Source of the DNA: UBA685 sp049890115
GTDB taxonomy: Bacteria > Pseudomonadota > Alphaproteobacteria > Puniceispirillales > Puniceispirillaceae
DNA: 64,000 nt
Direction of reading: 5' to 3'
Assembly (NCBI GenBank): GCA_049890115.1
Contig: JBMHCC010000026.1
Coordinates: 1 to 64,000 of the forward strand
The notes below the pieces were generated by a model. That model worked only from the letters and a program-made list of their open reading frames with translations, had not been told where the DNA came from and searched no databases. Both the position numbers and the translations under genes were made by a program. Below are positions 8,801-17,130 of the stretch, in pieces; position 1 is the first letter of the stretch, and each line of letters opens with the position of its first letter.

Positions 8801-8825
8801 AAAGGGTCTTTTTATGCGACCTTTT
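8801..8825 (-). terminator. Hairpin at the end of the monooxygenase-like gene
   Basis: Arms AAAGGGTC (8801-8808) and GACCTTTT (8818-8825) pair with one bulged base and overlap the stop codon of the gene at 8825. On the minus strand it is followed by a short T/A-rich stretch, so it is a moderate terminator candidate. Confidence 0.5.
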
Positions 8826-9166
8826 TAGGAATCTGACTGATAGAATTCAGCTTCCTTATGCCATTTGGCAAGTGCATCATCCCAATCTGGCACAGAATCA
8901 CTCTCAAAGGTGATTGTGGCACCTGTGGCTAATTTATGAAACTGTCCCATTGCTTTGCGATGCGCACCAGATAGCACATAATGTTTCATAGATTTGCGAT
9001 CTTTCCAGGCTGTTAGCGTATGCTGATAACCCTTATGTGAGCGCGTTTGGCAAAATAGATTGCCTCTAGCAGCTTGTGCTTGCCGAAAGCTTGGCACAGC
9101 AAGCCACCAGAAGCGGATATAGGCAATCAAGCTGCGTGGCCTCAGACCTGTTACTGAGATAATCAT
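8825..9166 (-). CDS. ABM-fold / DUF3291-like small protein
   Basis: A 113-residue cytosolic protein. The middle (His-Thr-Leu-Thr-Ala-Trp, then Ser-Gly-Ala-His-Arg-Lys-Ala-Met) resembles the dimeric alpha-beta-barrel family that includes antibiotic-biosynthesis monooxygenases and DUF3291 proteins, where a His-Arg pair follows a Trp-rich strand. No cofactor site can be read. Its ATG overlaps the stop of the upstream gene (TAATG at 9166), which points to translational coupling with the redoxin-like exported protein. The function is unknown. Confidence 0.65.
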   Translation of the reverse strand: MIISVTGLRPRSLIAYIRFWWLAVPSFRQAQAARGNLFCQTRSHKGYQHTLTAWKDRKSMKHYVLSGAHRKAMGQFHKLATGATITFESDSVPDWDDALAKWHKEAEFYQSDS

Positions 9167-9720
9167 TATAATGAGCCTTGCGGTAACATTGTGAATTGGC
9201 CGCGATAATCACCTTTATCTTGCCAGACAACCAGCCCGTCAGAATTGACTAAAAAAGCCATAACAGCAGAGCTATCAGTGATTTTCAAAGCTGATTTCAC
9301 AGCATCTGCATCACCAAAAAAGGGCATCATTCTGGCTTGTCGCGCTTTATCATCTTTGGTCATATCTTTCATGCCGCCCTTGATAAAAAAGCGTGCAATG
9401 CCGCCAACCTTGCCAATAAGTGCCACTTCCATCAGGCCGATATGATTTGGCAAATCATTATGCGCATCAGACCAGCTATCAAAGACCTCTTGCTGTTCAC
9501 GGTCAAATAGCATGATAACAACCATTGGCTTAGCGTTAAAAGCATCAGGCATTGTCAGCTTTTTGCCATTTACCATCTCGCCTGTAATATCAGGAAAGCG
9601 TAAAGGGGTACTTTCTGCTAAAGCTGAGGCTGTTGTGAGAAACAACACTGCCAGAGATGTGATTATGCTGCCTGCTATCATCTGATAGAAAGAAGCTGTC
9701 ACCATTGCCTGCCTTACCAT
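9166..9720 (-). CDS. Exported redoxin-like protein lacking active-site cysteines
   Basis: A 184-residue protein with an N-terminal signal peptide ending near Ala-Leu-Ala-Glu (about residue 36). The remainder has a thioredoxin-like pattern: Lys-Pro-Met-Val-Val-Ile-Met-Leu-Phe (about 64-72), an Asp-Arg-Glu-Gln-Gln segment, and a Leu-Val-Asn-Ser-Asp-Gly-Leu-Val-Val-Trp strand near the end. The mature part has no cysteine, so it cannot do thiol redox chemistry. The pattern recalls ATP10-like and redoxin-like proteins but I would not assign a role. An AAGGG site lies seven bases before ATG 9720; a second ATG at 9705 also has a good site. It is divergent from the plus-strand gene at 9880. Confidence 0.7.
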   Translation of the reverse strand: MVRQAMVTASFYQMIAGSIITSLAVLFLTTASALAESTPLRFPDITGEMVNGKKLTMPDAFNAKPMVVIMLFDREQQEVFDSWSDAHNDLPNHIGLMEVALIGKVGGIARFFIKGGMKDMTKDDKARQARMMPFFGDADAVKSALKITDSSAVMAFLVNSDGLVVWQDKGDYRGQFTMLPQGSL

Positions 9721-9879
9721 AATACACCCTTACTGTTTCAGCGCTGATATCATCAGCTGATTCGTTCCCTATTATTGAGTTTTACTGAGATAATTAGGCT
9801 TTGGATTATGCTGTTTTTGCGGATCTATTTATTTTTTCGTAAATTTTGTTTTTTGCAAATTCTGCACTACATCATCATT

Positions 9880-10329
9880 ATGGAACAGTTAAGACCAATC
9901 GCCGCCTTGCAAAAGCACATTGCTAGCCCAGCTATTCTAGCGGCATTTTTATCACTTTTTCCAGCCAGCCTTGCATTGGCAGATGATGACCTAGATGGCC
10001 GTTATCTGTGTCAGAGCGGGGTTGTAACAGCCTTGCAATCTATTGACAGAATCTGGCAGCCAGCCTCACAAGAGCCACATAATTTTGAGCTTCTGATTAG
10101 CCAAAATGGTAGCCAAGCGCGGATTGAAAAAATTGATTATGAGTGCCGTATCGTCTTTTTCGAGATCCTATCTTGCACCACAGGCTATTATCATTTTGCG
10201 GTTAACACCAAAACAGGGCGTTTTACCTATGATAAAAGCTATGGCTTTATCAGAGGTGAAGACCCACGCGGTGATGCTGAGATGGTATCAACCAGCCTTG
10301 GCATCTGCCATAATGCGCCATCAAGCTAA
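9880..10329 (+). CDS. Small exported hypothetical protein
   Basis: I do not recognise this protein. Starting at ATG 9880 it has 149 residues with a clear signal peptide ending Leu-Ala-Leu-Ala/Asp (about residue 32). The mature part has four cysteines, consistent with two disulfides in the periplasm. The open frame extends 105 bases upstream, but that part encodes an unlikely aromatic-rich stretch, so 9880 was chosen although no strong ribosome site is visible. The stop overlaps the start of the next gene (TAATG), so both are co-translated. Confidence 0.6.
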   Translation: MEQLRPIAALQKHIASPAILAAFLSLFPASLALADDDLDGRYLCQSGVVTALQSIDRIWQPASQEPHNFELLISQNGSQARIEKIDYECRIVFFEILSCTTGYYHFAVNTKTGRFTYDKSYGFIRGEDPRGDAEMVSTSLGICHNAPSS

Positions 10330-10574
10330 TGTCTGATATACCAATACCCACACATGATATTATTGAGCTGGCATGGCGTGATGAGGTCAGCTTTGATGAT
10401 ATTCAAATCCAGACAGGCCTGACTGAAAAACAAGTCATCGCCACGATGCGTCGCCATATGAAACCATCATCTTTTCGGATGTGGCGCAAGCGTGTTACAG
10501 GCCGCACCACCAAACATAAAAAACGGCGTATCGTCTCAGATTATACACAAACAGATGATTATGAGCTGTCCTGA
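10329..10574 (+). CDS. TIGR03643/DUF2805 family protein
   Basis: An 81-residue basic protein with the hallmark layout of the TIGR03643 (DUF2805) family: an N-terminal Ile-Ile-Glu-Leu-Ala-Trp-Arg-Asp-Glu helix, a Gly-Leu-Thr-Glu-Lys-Gln-Val helix, and a basic Phe-Arg-Met-Trp-Arg-Lys-Arg-Val tail. The first half looks like a small helix-turn-helix, so nucleic-acid binding is plausible, but no function is known. It overlaps the preceding stop by one base and its 3' end overlaps the convergent EamA gene by 16 bases. Confidence 0.82.
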   Translation: MSDIPIPTHDIIELAWRDEVSFDDIQIQTGLTEKQVIATMRRHMKPSSFRMWRKRVTGRTTKHKKRRIVSDYTQTDDYELS

Positions 10575-11482
10575 GTGGTTGGCATTGCCCGCGAAATCAC
10601 AATGCCAGCACCAGCAATCATGGCAAAGCCAATCCAGCTACTAACATTCAAAGACTGCCCCCATAATAGGAAGGTCCATAGGCTGGCAAAAATCAAAAGG
10701 CTATATTCAAAAATCGCAACATAGCTGGTATCAGCTATCTGATAGCCTCTGGTCATCATCGCAATCGCAACCAAAGTCATCACAGCCTGCAAGAACATCC
10801 AGCCCCAAATAGCCCAATCTAGCTCTGCCCAGCCTTTGAATAAAAAGGGTGATAATGCCATCAGATCAGGACTAACAGGTGTGATATTAAAACTAATGGC
10901 AGCAATCGTGCCTGTGCTGCCGATCACCAGCAAGAACATGCTGACAAGAGCTAAGGGCGGCTCATCGGCACACCAACGCCTTGTGACCATCGCTGCCATA
11001 GCATAAAACGCACCTGCTGCAACTGGCATTAGCTGAATAAAACGGAAACCATCACTGCCTGGCTGAAGTACAAAAATAACGCCCAATGTGCCGATTGCCA
11101 CAGCTGATATCCGGCGCCATCCAATCGCTTCACGATAAATTACGCTGGTAAAAATCAACACAAAAATAGGAGAGGTAAACAGACCAGCTGCTGCCTCAGC
11201 AACTGTCATAATTGGGAGCGAGCCAAAATATAAAAACATAGAAATGGTCTGAAAAATGGTCCGCCCCATAACAGAGCGCCAATTTTTTGGCATCAGCTTC
11301 ATGCCCAACAGATAGGCACCTGGCACTAGCACCGCAAATGACAGAAATGACCTGACAGCATGAAACTGACCAAGACCCATATGTGATTCAACCAGATAGA
11401 ACAAATTATCTGACAGACCCAGAATCACCATGGCACCTAAAATCAGGATGCCGCCAAATAATTCACCAGATAATGATTTCAT
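10559..11482 (-). CDS. EamA/DMT-superfamily transporter
   Basis: A 307-residue inner-membrane protein with ten predicted hydrophobic helices in two five-helix EamA repeats (about residues 5-140 and 150-295). It belongs to the drug/metabolite transporter superfamily, whose members usually export amino acids, nucleosides or other metabolites. The motif Ser-Pro-Ile-Phe-Val-Leu-Ile near residue 105 is typical. Substrate cannot be deduced. It is monocistronic as far as can be seen. Confidence 0.87.
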   Translation of the reverse strand: MKSLSGELFGGILILGAMVILGLSDNLFYLVESHMGLGQFHAVRSFLSFAVLVPGAYLLGMKLMPKNWRSVMGRTIFQTISMFLYFGSLPIMTVAEAAAGLFTSPIFVLIFTSVIYREAIGWRRISAVAIGTLGVIFVLQPGSDGFRFIQLMPVAAGAFYAMAAMVTRRWCADEPPLALVSMFLLVIGSTGTIAAISFNITPVSPDLMALSPFLFKGWAELDWAIWGWMFLQAVMTLVAIAMMTRGYQIADTSYVAIFEYSLLIFASLWTFLLWGQSLNVSSWIGFAMIAGAGIVISRAMPTTQDSS

Positions 11483-11616
11483 CCCAGCGCCTTTTTATCA
11501 TCACGAAATTGCGAGTGCCAAAGCTGGCATTAATAAAACGCCACCTGACCTCTCACCGATAAAGGAGGTGCAGAATGAAAACAAGATATTTTTTGCTAAG
11601 AGCTTATTATAATGAG

Positions 11617-12117
11617 CTAGCTTTGGGTGCCGCCACCGCGTGGGATAGACACTGATAAGGTCATCCAGCTGCCAGCATCACTGCCTTCTATGGCTTTGCC
11701 AACCACCCATAAATAGACATAAGACTGCCCATCTGTTCCTGTAACATTGACTTGCATCTGAACACGGCTTTCGGTTTCAGCAAGCCTGATAATGCTGGCA
11801 TCTTGATGACCTAATAAGGGGCGATAGGCTGGGCTGTCAAATAAGGTTGCAAAACGTGCCAACGGCCCTGTCACAGCCTTATTAGAAGGATGGGCAAACC
11901 GCCAGACTTGTTGCATTTCTGTGGTATTGGCATCACCTTTCGAAATTTTCAAGCCAAGCAGCTGAATCTCTACGACCTGTTCAGGACTAAGAGATGGGGA
12001 GGGCTCTATGATTTCGCTGCTTGGCTGATTGTTGGCCAGCTTAACGCTGCCTGCCTGTACAACAGGAAGCCAACAAAATAAAAAGAAAATTCCACATGAT
12101 ACAATAATACGCTTCAT
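11617..12117 (-). CDS. DUF4864 exported protein
   Basis: A 166-residue protein with a signal peptide ending Val-Gln-Ala/Gly near residue 22. The body matches DUF4864: a Leu-Ser-Pro-Glu-Gln-Val-Val-Glu-Ile-Gln-Leu start, a Phe-Ala-His-Pro-Ser-Asn-Lys segment followed by Thr-Gly-Pro, and a Tyr-Arg-Pro-Leu-Leu-Gly-His segment. The family is common in alphaproteobacteria and cyanobacteria and has no known function. It is probably periplasmic. It is encoded downstream of the dehalogenase on the same strand, 46 bases apart. Confidence 0.75.
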   Translation of the reverse strand: MKRIIVSCGIFFLFCWLPVVQAGSVKLANNQPSSEIIEPSPSLSPEQVVEIQLLGLKISKGDANTTEMQQVWRFAHPSNKAVTGPLARFATLFDSPAYRPLLGHQDASIIRLAETESRVQMQVNVTGTDGQSYVYLWVVGKAIEGSDAGSWMTLSVSIPRGGGTQS

Positions 12118-12163
12118 AATCCTCGATACGAAGCAAGCATTAAGATGGATTGGAAGATGGCTA

Positions 12164-12865
12164 TCAGGCTGATTGGTGCAAATGAAGCGCCAATGCGAGC
12201 CCTTCTGTTAAATCAGATACGATATGAGAAGGCTTTGCCGGCAATTCTTCTATTACCTCATTCGTCCGATTGACCCAAATTGTGCGATAACCAAAACTGC
12301 CTGCACCAGCGATATCCCAGCCATTTGACGAGAAAAACAACACCTCATCAGCTGATATACCAAACGCATCACATCCCATTTGATAGATTTGCGGTGCTGG
12401 TTTGAAAATTGCGCAATCTTCAGCCGATACTATCTTGTCAAAATGCGGCAATAAACCAGCAGAACCAAGCGCATCATCAAGCATCTTGTGATTGCCATTT
12501 GATAAAATGCCACATAACAGCCCTGCCTCTTTCAAAGCTGGCAAGATATGGCTGGCATCATCATAAGCACTAATGTCACGATAAAGCGCAAGCAAAGCAT
12601 CACGCAAATCATCATCACCTGCCAGACCAACTGAGGCGAGCGCGAAATCAAGACCATCTTCTGTTAATTGCCAAAAACTAGTAGGCCTGCCCATCAGACT
12701 GCGCAGCCAGCTATAATGAAGCTGACGCGAACGCCACAAGCTAGTCAGACTATCTGCTTTATCAGCTAATTCAGGAAAGCGATTTTCAGCAACCAATCGC
12801 CTTGTTGCTGATGTCACATCGAGCACGGTACCATAAGCATCAAATAACGCTGCTTTGAAAGGCAT
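12164..12865 (-). CDS. Haloacid dehalogenase type II (HAD superfamily)
   Basis: A 233-residue HAD hydrolase. The nucleophile motif Phe-Asp-Ala-Tyr-Gly-Thr-Val-Leu-Asp has Asp9, as in L-2-haloacid dehalogenases. Motif II is Ser-Asn-Gly-Asn, motif III the Lys of Phe-Lys-Pro-Ala-Pro, and motif IV the SSNGWDIAGA segment, which is characteristic of the type II (L-DEX) group. Length matches the family (220-240). Known members hydrolyse L-2-haloacids to D-2-hydroxyacids; many annotated ones have broader or unknown activity. It is cytosolic. Confidence 0.88.
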   Translation of the reverse strand: MPFKAALFDAYGTVLDVTSATRRLVAENRFPELADKADSLTSLWRSRQLHYSWLRSLMGRPTSFWQLTEDGLDFALASVGLAGDDDLRDALLALYRDISAYDDASHILPALKEAGLLCGILSNGNHKMLDDALGSAGLLPHFDKIVSAEDCAIFKPAPQIYQMGCDAFGISADEVLFFSSNGWDIAGAGSFGYRTIWVNRTNEVIEELPAKPSHIVSDLTEGLALALHLHQSA

Positions 12866-12910
12866 TTTATACTGTCCTGTTAAAATCCATCATGCGGGAT
12901 CCTAACATGA

Positions 12911-13270
12911 TTAATCAGCACCACGGCAGATAAAATCAGCTGTTGCTGTATCACCTGAAATCACAATTTTGCCCATTTGCGCACTATCATAGCCGCGTGC
13001 TGCACAAGCATCATAAGCCAAATCGCGAATATCAAGCGGGGCCGCAATGATTGCGAAATTTGAAATATCCCAGCTAAAGGTCAAGCTTGGCAAGGCTGGT
13101 GTCGCTGGTGAAATGCTATCTTTTGTATCATTATCAGATGCGCTAAGTGGCTGCTCTTCACCCTTTGGTTCTGGCATAAAAGGCTCTGGCCATGTCATAG
13201 AACAAGCTGATAGGCCAAGTGCCAAGACCACAAGCATAAACATATTACCAAAATTGTTACGCATCATCAT
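12911..13270 (-). CDS. Small predicted lipoprotein
   Basis: A 119-residue protein with a lipobox Leu-Ser-Ala-Cys near residue 23 after a hydrophobic signal, so it is probably lipid-anchored. The mature part has a Pro/Ser-rich linker and a compact C-terminal domain with two cysteines (in Tyr-Asp-Ala-Cys-Ala and Phe-Ile-Cys-Arg) that could form a disulfide. I do not recognise the family. A second ATG two codons in could be the start. Confidence 0.65.
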   Translation of the reverse strand: MMMRNNFGNMFMLVVLALGLSACSMTWPEPFMPEPKGEEQPLSASDNDTKDSISPATPALPSLTFSWDISNFAIIAAPLDIRDLAYDACAARGYDSAQMGKIVISGDTATADFICRGAD

Positions 13271-13371
13271 TTCCCATCACTTTACCAAAACGCATCAACG
13301 CCAAAACAGTAAATCAAAAAAGATGATTTTGGCTAGCCTTTTATCACGAAATACGCTTTGTGGATAACCGC

Positions 13372-14262
13372 TTATGATCCATTTGGTGCTTTACGTTCTG
13401 CCAGTACCAGACCTGCTAGGATAATCAGCAATGCCCCCATTTTACTAGCCGTAATAGTCTCATCCAAAAAGAGCGCACCAATGACCATCGCAATCGCCGG
13501 AATAAGATAGCCAACATAGGAAATCAGGGTTGGCCCTGCGCGTGCTATCAAAAGATAGCGGATTGAAAAAGCAACAGCTGTTGGCATAATGCCAAGCCAT
13601 AATAACATCTGCCAGCTTAAATAGGACCAGCTTTGCGGTGTAGGCATCTCAATGATAATTGCCAAGGGCCATAAAAAAAATGCTGCAATAATGACACCTG
13701 TTGTTGAAATCGTCAGCCAGTGAATATGGCTGATTTTACGCACCATCAAATTGCTAGACACATAGCCGATTGCTGCTGATATCGCCAAAATCTGACCAAA
13801 TAAATTAGCTGTTCCCATCGTGACAAAACCATCAGATAACAACCAGCACACCCCTATCAGACCAAGGCCAATACCATAAAGACGTGATTTCGGAAAATGG
13901 TCTTCTAAACGAAATAGATAGGCGCCAGCTAATGTGGCAAATGGGCCAACTGACATTAAAAGACCTGCCAGAGATGAATCAATGGACTGTTCTGCCCATG
14001 GCAGAAGCGTAAATGGCAAAGCTGTACCAACACTTCCTATCACCAAAAATTCAATTTTATGATCTTTGATAATTTGCCATGGAAAGGGGCCACGCAGGCG
14101 TAAAAAGATGATCAAAACCACGGCTGCAATAGAGGTTCTGGCAGCTGCTACAGTTAGTGGTCCTGTTTCGATCACAGCAATTTTCATAGCACCGAAAGCA
14201 GATGCCCAGATAGTCGCAACAATGAATAATAAGGATAAATTGATCACTCTATCTAATGACAT
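13372..14262 (-). CDS. EamA/DMT-superfamily transporter
   Basis: A 296-residue integral membrane protein with ten helices in two EamA repeats. The frame is open to 14379, but that extension encodes polar residues inside the preceding gene. The methionine at 14262 starts directly before the first transmembrane helix and lies 29 bases after the stop of the upstream transporter gene, so I use it. It probably exports a metabolite. It is the second of two adjacent EamA genes that may form a pair or have different substrates. Confidence 0.82.
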   Translation of the reverse strand: MSLDRVINLSLLFIVATIWASAFGAMKIAVIETGPLTVAAARTSIAAVVLIIFLRLRGPFPWQIIKDHKIEFLVIGSVGTALPFTLLPWAEQSIDSSLAGLLMSVGPFATLAGAYLFRLEDHFPKSRLYGIGLGLIGVCWLLSDGFVTMGTANLFGQILAISAAIGYVSSNLMVRKISHIHWLTISTTGVIIAAFFLWPLAIIIEMPTPQSWSYLSWQMLLWLGIMPTAVAFSIRYLLIARAGPTLISYVGYLIPAIAMVIGALFLDETITASKMGALLIILAGLVLAERKAPNGS

Positions 14263-14291
14263 GCAACAACTCGTTTCACTCGGAAAAACCT

Positions 14292-15188
14292 TTAATTTGG
14301 TATCAATAACCAAGAGCTTATGATAACCAGACCAGCTCCTATAAATGCCCCTGCGGTTGGACGGCTTTTTGTCTGCCACCAGATGATTGGCAAAATCAAA
14401 ACAGGGCTAATAGAGGCCAGCAAAGTCACCTCTGCCACAGGCCCTGTTTCCAATGCCATCAACATCAGAGCAACCCCAAAACTCAGACCGAAAAACCCAT
14501 TGCCCATTATATGCAAGCCAATTTTGCCAGTGGGTATGATGGGCTTGTGATGAGATGATTTATCAAAGGGATAAAGTGCCCATAACACCAAGGCTGCGAT
14601 TATAACGCGAATGAAAGATGCCATGAAGGGATCAGCACCAGCACTCATCACAGGGCGAAGAATCAGCACCCCTGCTGCTTGGCCAAAGGCTGCCATAAGA
14701 CCAGCGCCTATCCCAATCCACATAGGTGGCACAACACGTTCCCAGATATGAGTATTATCCTGTCTTTTGCCAAATAATATCGCAAGGATAATGCCGCTAA
14801 AGCCGATAATAATTGCCAGAATGATAATACTATCAAGGCTTTCATCTAGAAACAGCACAGCCAATATCGCTGCCAAAGGGGCATTGACGGCAAATAACAC
14901 CGCTGTTAGGCGCGGCCCAATACGTTGCATTGAAATAAATAAAAAATAGTCACCTAAGACAACACCAACCAAGCTTGATAAAATAATAGGCACAATATGC
15001 TGATGCTCTAATTGTCCAAAGCCGCCTGATAAAGCGACCATTGGTAATAACCATAGGCTAGCAACCACCATTCTGATCCGGTTAAAATGCAAAGAGCCAA
15101 GCGCGACAGATGGTGCATGACCAAATAAGCCAGATACTGACCAGCTTAACGCTGCGCCTAATGCAAATAAATGTGCCAATTCCATCAA
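14292..15188 (-). CDS. EamA/DMT-superfamily transporter
   Basis: A 298-residue inner-membrane transporter with ten helices in two EamA repeats; the second half has the typical PVLILPIIWW-like loop. Its similarity to the neighbouring EamA gene is at family level only. It is transcribed with that gene, 29 bases apart. Substrate unknown. Confidence 0.86.
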   Translation of the reverse strand: MMELAHLFALGAALSWSVSGLFGHAPSVALGSLHFNRIRMVVASLWLLPMVALSGGFGQLEHQHIVPIILSSLVGVVLGDYFLFISMQRIGPRLTAVLFAVNAPLAAILAVLFLDESLDSIIILAIIIGFSGIILAILFGKRQDNTHIWERVVPPMWIGIGAGLMAAFGQAAGVLILRPVMSAGADPFMASFIRVIIAALVLWALYPFDKSSHHKPIIPTGKIGLHIMGNGFFGLSFGVALMLMALETGPVAEVTLLASISPVLILPIIWWQTKSRPTAGAFIGAGLVIISSWLLIPN

Positions 15189-15214
15189 TGCGCCTTAGAT
15201 AACTATGCTAGATG

Positions 15215-15237
15215 CTTGCGCTAAAGCTGAGCGCAAG
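15215..15237 (-). terminator. Hairpin downstream of metZ
   Basis: A perfect 8-bp inverted repeat (15215-15222, CTTGCGCT, with 15230-15237) with a seven-base loop lies 10 bases after the metZ stop. There is no T-run on the minus strand, so it may protect the mRNA 3' end or work weakly. Confidence 0.4.
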
Positions 15238-15246
15238 ATTTGTGCC

Positions 15247-16455
15247 CTAGAGTTGTTCCAATGACTGTGCAATATCCGCGATTAAATCATCAGCATCTTC
15301 CAAACCAACTGATAACCGAATATGACCGTCTGATATATCTAATTTTGCACGTTCTTCAGCACCGATATTCATATGTGTGGTGCTGGCGGGATGACAGGCT
15401 AAGGTTCTGGAATCACCTAGATTATTTGAAATATCAATCAGTTTTAAATGATTGAGAAACTGAAATGCTGCTTGCTTGCTGCCCTCACATTCAAAGGCCA
15501 GAATGGTGCTAGCTGATGACATTTGTTGTTGTGCCAGTTCAAATTGCGGATGCGAGGGATGACCTGGATAGGATAAGCGCAACACTTTAGGATGGCTTGC
15601 CAGATAATCAGCGATTTTATGAGCTGTTGCTGTCTGTGCTGCCATGCGTAATGGCAATGTTTCAAGAGCCTTTAGCAAAATCCAAGCATTAAAGGGGCTA
15701 ATAGCACCGCCTGTCTGGCGATAAATTGGCAGGAATTGGTCTTCGACAAAGCCGTTACTGCCAAGCACCAATCCCCCTAATACACGCCCTTGCCCATCAA
15801 TATGTTTGGTCGCTGAATAACACACAATATCAGCACCTAATGCCAATGGTCTTTGATATAAGGGCGAGGCAAATACGTTATCAACCACAACAGTCGCGCC
15901 TGCTTGATGCGCTAGTTCACTAACAGCTTTAATATCAACCAGCTGCAATACAGGATTAGAAGGGCTTTCCAGAAACACCATCTTTGTTGGCTTGGAAAGT
16001 GCCATTTCCCATTGTGTCAGATCGCGTCCATCAACCAGCTCAACCGCAATGCCCCATTTTGGCAGAATTTTTGTCAAAATCGCATAACAAGCGCCAAATA
16101 AAGCACGGCTGGCAACCACTCTGTCACCAGAATTAAGCAAGCATGCCATTGTGGTAAAAATGGCAGACATGCCTGTTCCTGTGGCACGGCATGCCTCAGC
16201 ACCTTCTAAAGCTGCCATGCGTTCTTCAAGCATAGAGACGGTGGGGTTGCCATAACGAGAATAGACATATCTGTCCAAGCTACCATCAAATGCAGCTTCA
16301 GCATCTTCGGCACTTTCATACACATAACCAGATGTTAGATATAGTGCCTCTGAAGTTTCATCAAAATCAGAGCGTGCTAAGCCAGAACGCACCAGCTTTG
16401 TTGCCAGATGCCAGTCATCTTTGCCCTTATCAAAACCATCAGATTGAGATGTCAT
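15247..16455 (-). CDS. metZ: O-succinylhomoserine sulfhydrylase
   Basis: PLP enzyme of the Cys/Met-metabolism family that makes homocysteine from O-succinylhomoserine and sulfide, a step of methionine synthesis. It has 402 residues from ATG 16455, chosen because the upstream 14 codons are unlike the family N-terminus. The TYSRYGNPT-like cofactor segment reads Val-Tyr-Ser-Arg-Tyr-Gly-Asn-Pro-Thr. The PLP lysine lies in Ser-Ala-Thr-Lys-His-Ile-Asp-Gly-Gln-Gly-Arg, and that HIDGQGR form is typical of MetZ rather than MetB or MetY. I saw no SAM-II riboswitch in the 94-base leader. Methionine flow continues to metK elsewhere in the window. Confidence 0.9.
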   Translation of the reverse strand: MTSQSDGFDKGKDDWHLATKLVRSGLARSDFDETSEALYLTSGYVYESAEDAEAAFDGSLDRYVYSRYGNPTVSMLEERMAALEGAEACRATGTGMSAIFTTMACLLNSGDRVVASRALFGACYAILTKILPKWGIAVELVDGRDLTQWEMALSKPTKMVFLESPSNPVLQLVDIKAVSELAHQAGATVVVDNVFASPLYQRPLALGADIVCYSATKHIDGQGRVLGGLVLGSNGFVEDQFLPIYRQTGGAISPFNAWILLKALETLPLRMAAQTATAHKIADYLASHPKVLRLSYPGHPSHPQFELAQQQMSSASTILAFECEGSKQAAFQFLNHLKLIDISNNLGDSRTLACHPASTTHMNIGAEERAKLDISDGHIRLSVGLEDADDLIADIAQSLEQL

Positions 16456-16549
16456 AAATTTTCTTTCCCACTTTATATGACAAGATAGTAAACCCACTAA
16501 TGGCGAAGACTATAACAGCTTTTTAAATGAAAGCCAGTGCAGGATTATT

Positions 16550-17086
16550 TTAGCTATGTGGAGCGTGTTTTGCCAGGATGCGCTGCAAGGTGCGACGATG
16601 CATTTTCAGACGTCTGGCTGTTTCTGAAACATTACGATCACATTGCTCAAAGACCCGTTGAATATGTTCCCAGCGCACCCTATCAGCACTCATCGGATCT
16701 TCTGGCGGCGGCGGCATAGCACCTTCTTTTTGCAATAAAGCTGCCACTATCTGATCAGGATTAGCTGGTTTTGGCAGGTAATCAAGTGCGCCTGCTTTGA
16801 CGGCTGCAACCGCTGTTGCGATATTGCCAAAACCTGTCAAAATCACAATCCGGCAATCAGGGTTTGCTGTTTGCAAGGCTTTCACCACATCAAGGCCACT
16901 ACCATCATCAAGCTTGAGATCTAAAATCGCATAATCTGGCGCAAATGATTTAGCCATAGCAATGCCATCTGCCACTGATTCAGCATTTTCACACTCAAAG
17001 CCACGCTGTTCCATCGCACGCACTAGGCGTTTACGCAATGGCGCGTCATCATCAAGGATTAGTAATTTTCTGACATCCATTTGCAT
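16550..17086 (-). CDS. regA: RegA/ActR/PrrA-type response regulator
   Basis: DNA-binding response regulator of the redox-responsive RegB-RegA system, which in alphaproteobacteria controls respiration, energy metabolism and often carbon or nitrogen fixation. In 178 residues the receiver domain (5-120) has acidic Asp12-Asp14, phospho-acceptor Asp56, Thr84 and Lys106. A proline linker (about 124-130) follows, then a Fis-type helix-turn-helix with the highly conserved RRLKMHRRTLQRIL recognition region. It lies 44 bases downstream of the kinase gene on the same strand, the usual arrangement. Confidence 0.92.
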   Translation of the reverse strand: MQMDVRKLLILDDDAPLRKRLVRAMEQRGFECENAESVADGIAMAKSFAPDYAILDLKLDDGSGLDVVKALQTANPDCRIVILTGFGNIATAVAAVKAGALDYLPKPANPDQIVAALLQKEGAMPPPPEDPMSADRVRWEHIQRVFEQCDRNVSETARRLKMHRRTLQRILAKHAPHS

Positions 17087-17130
17087 ACTTTCGAAAATGA
17101 CATTCCAGCTATCATATTAGGGCTCTTACC

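Noticed and set aside
16456..16549. SAM-II riboswitch before metZ.
   Set aside because: The leader is short and I cannot form the conserved H-type pseudoknot with its GCTAAA-like segment.
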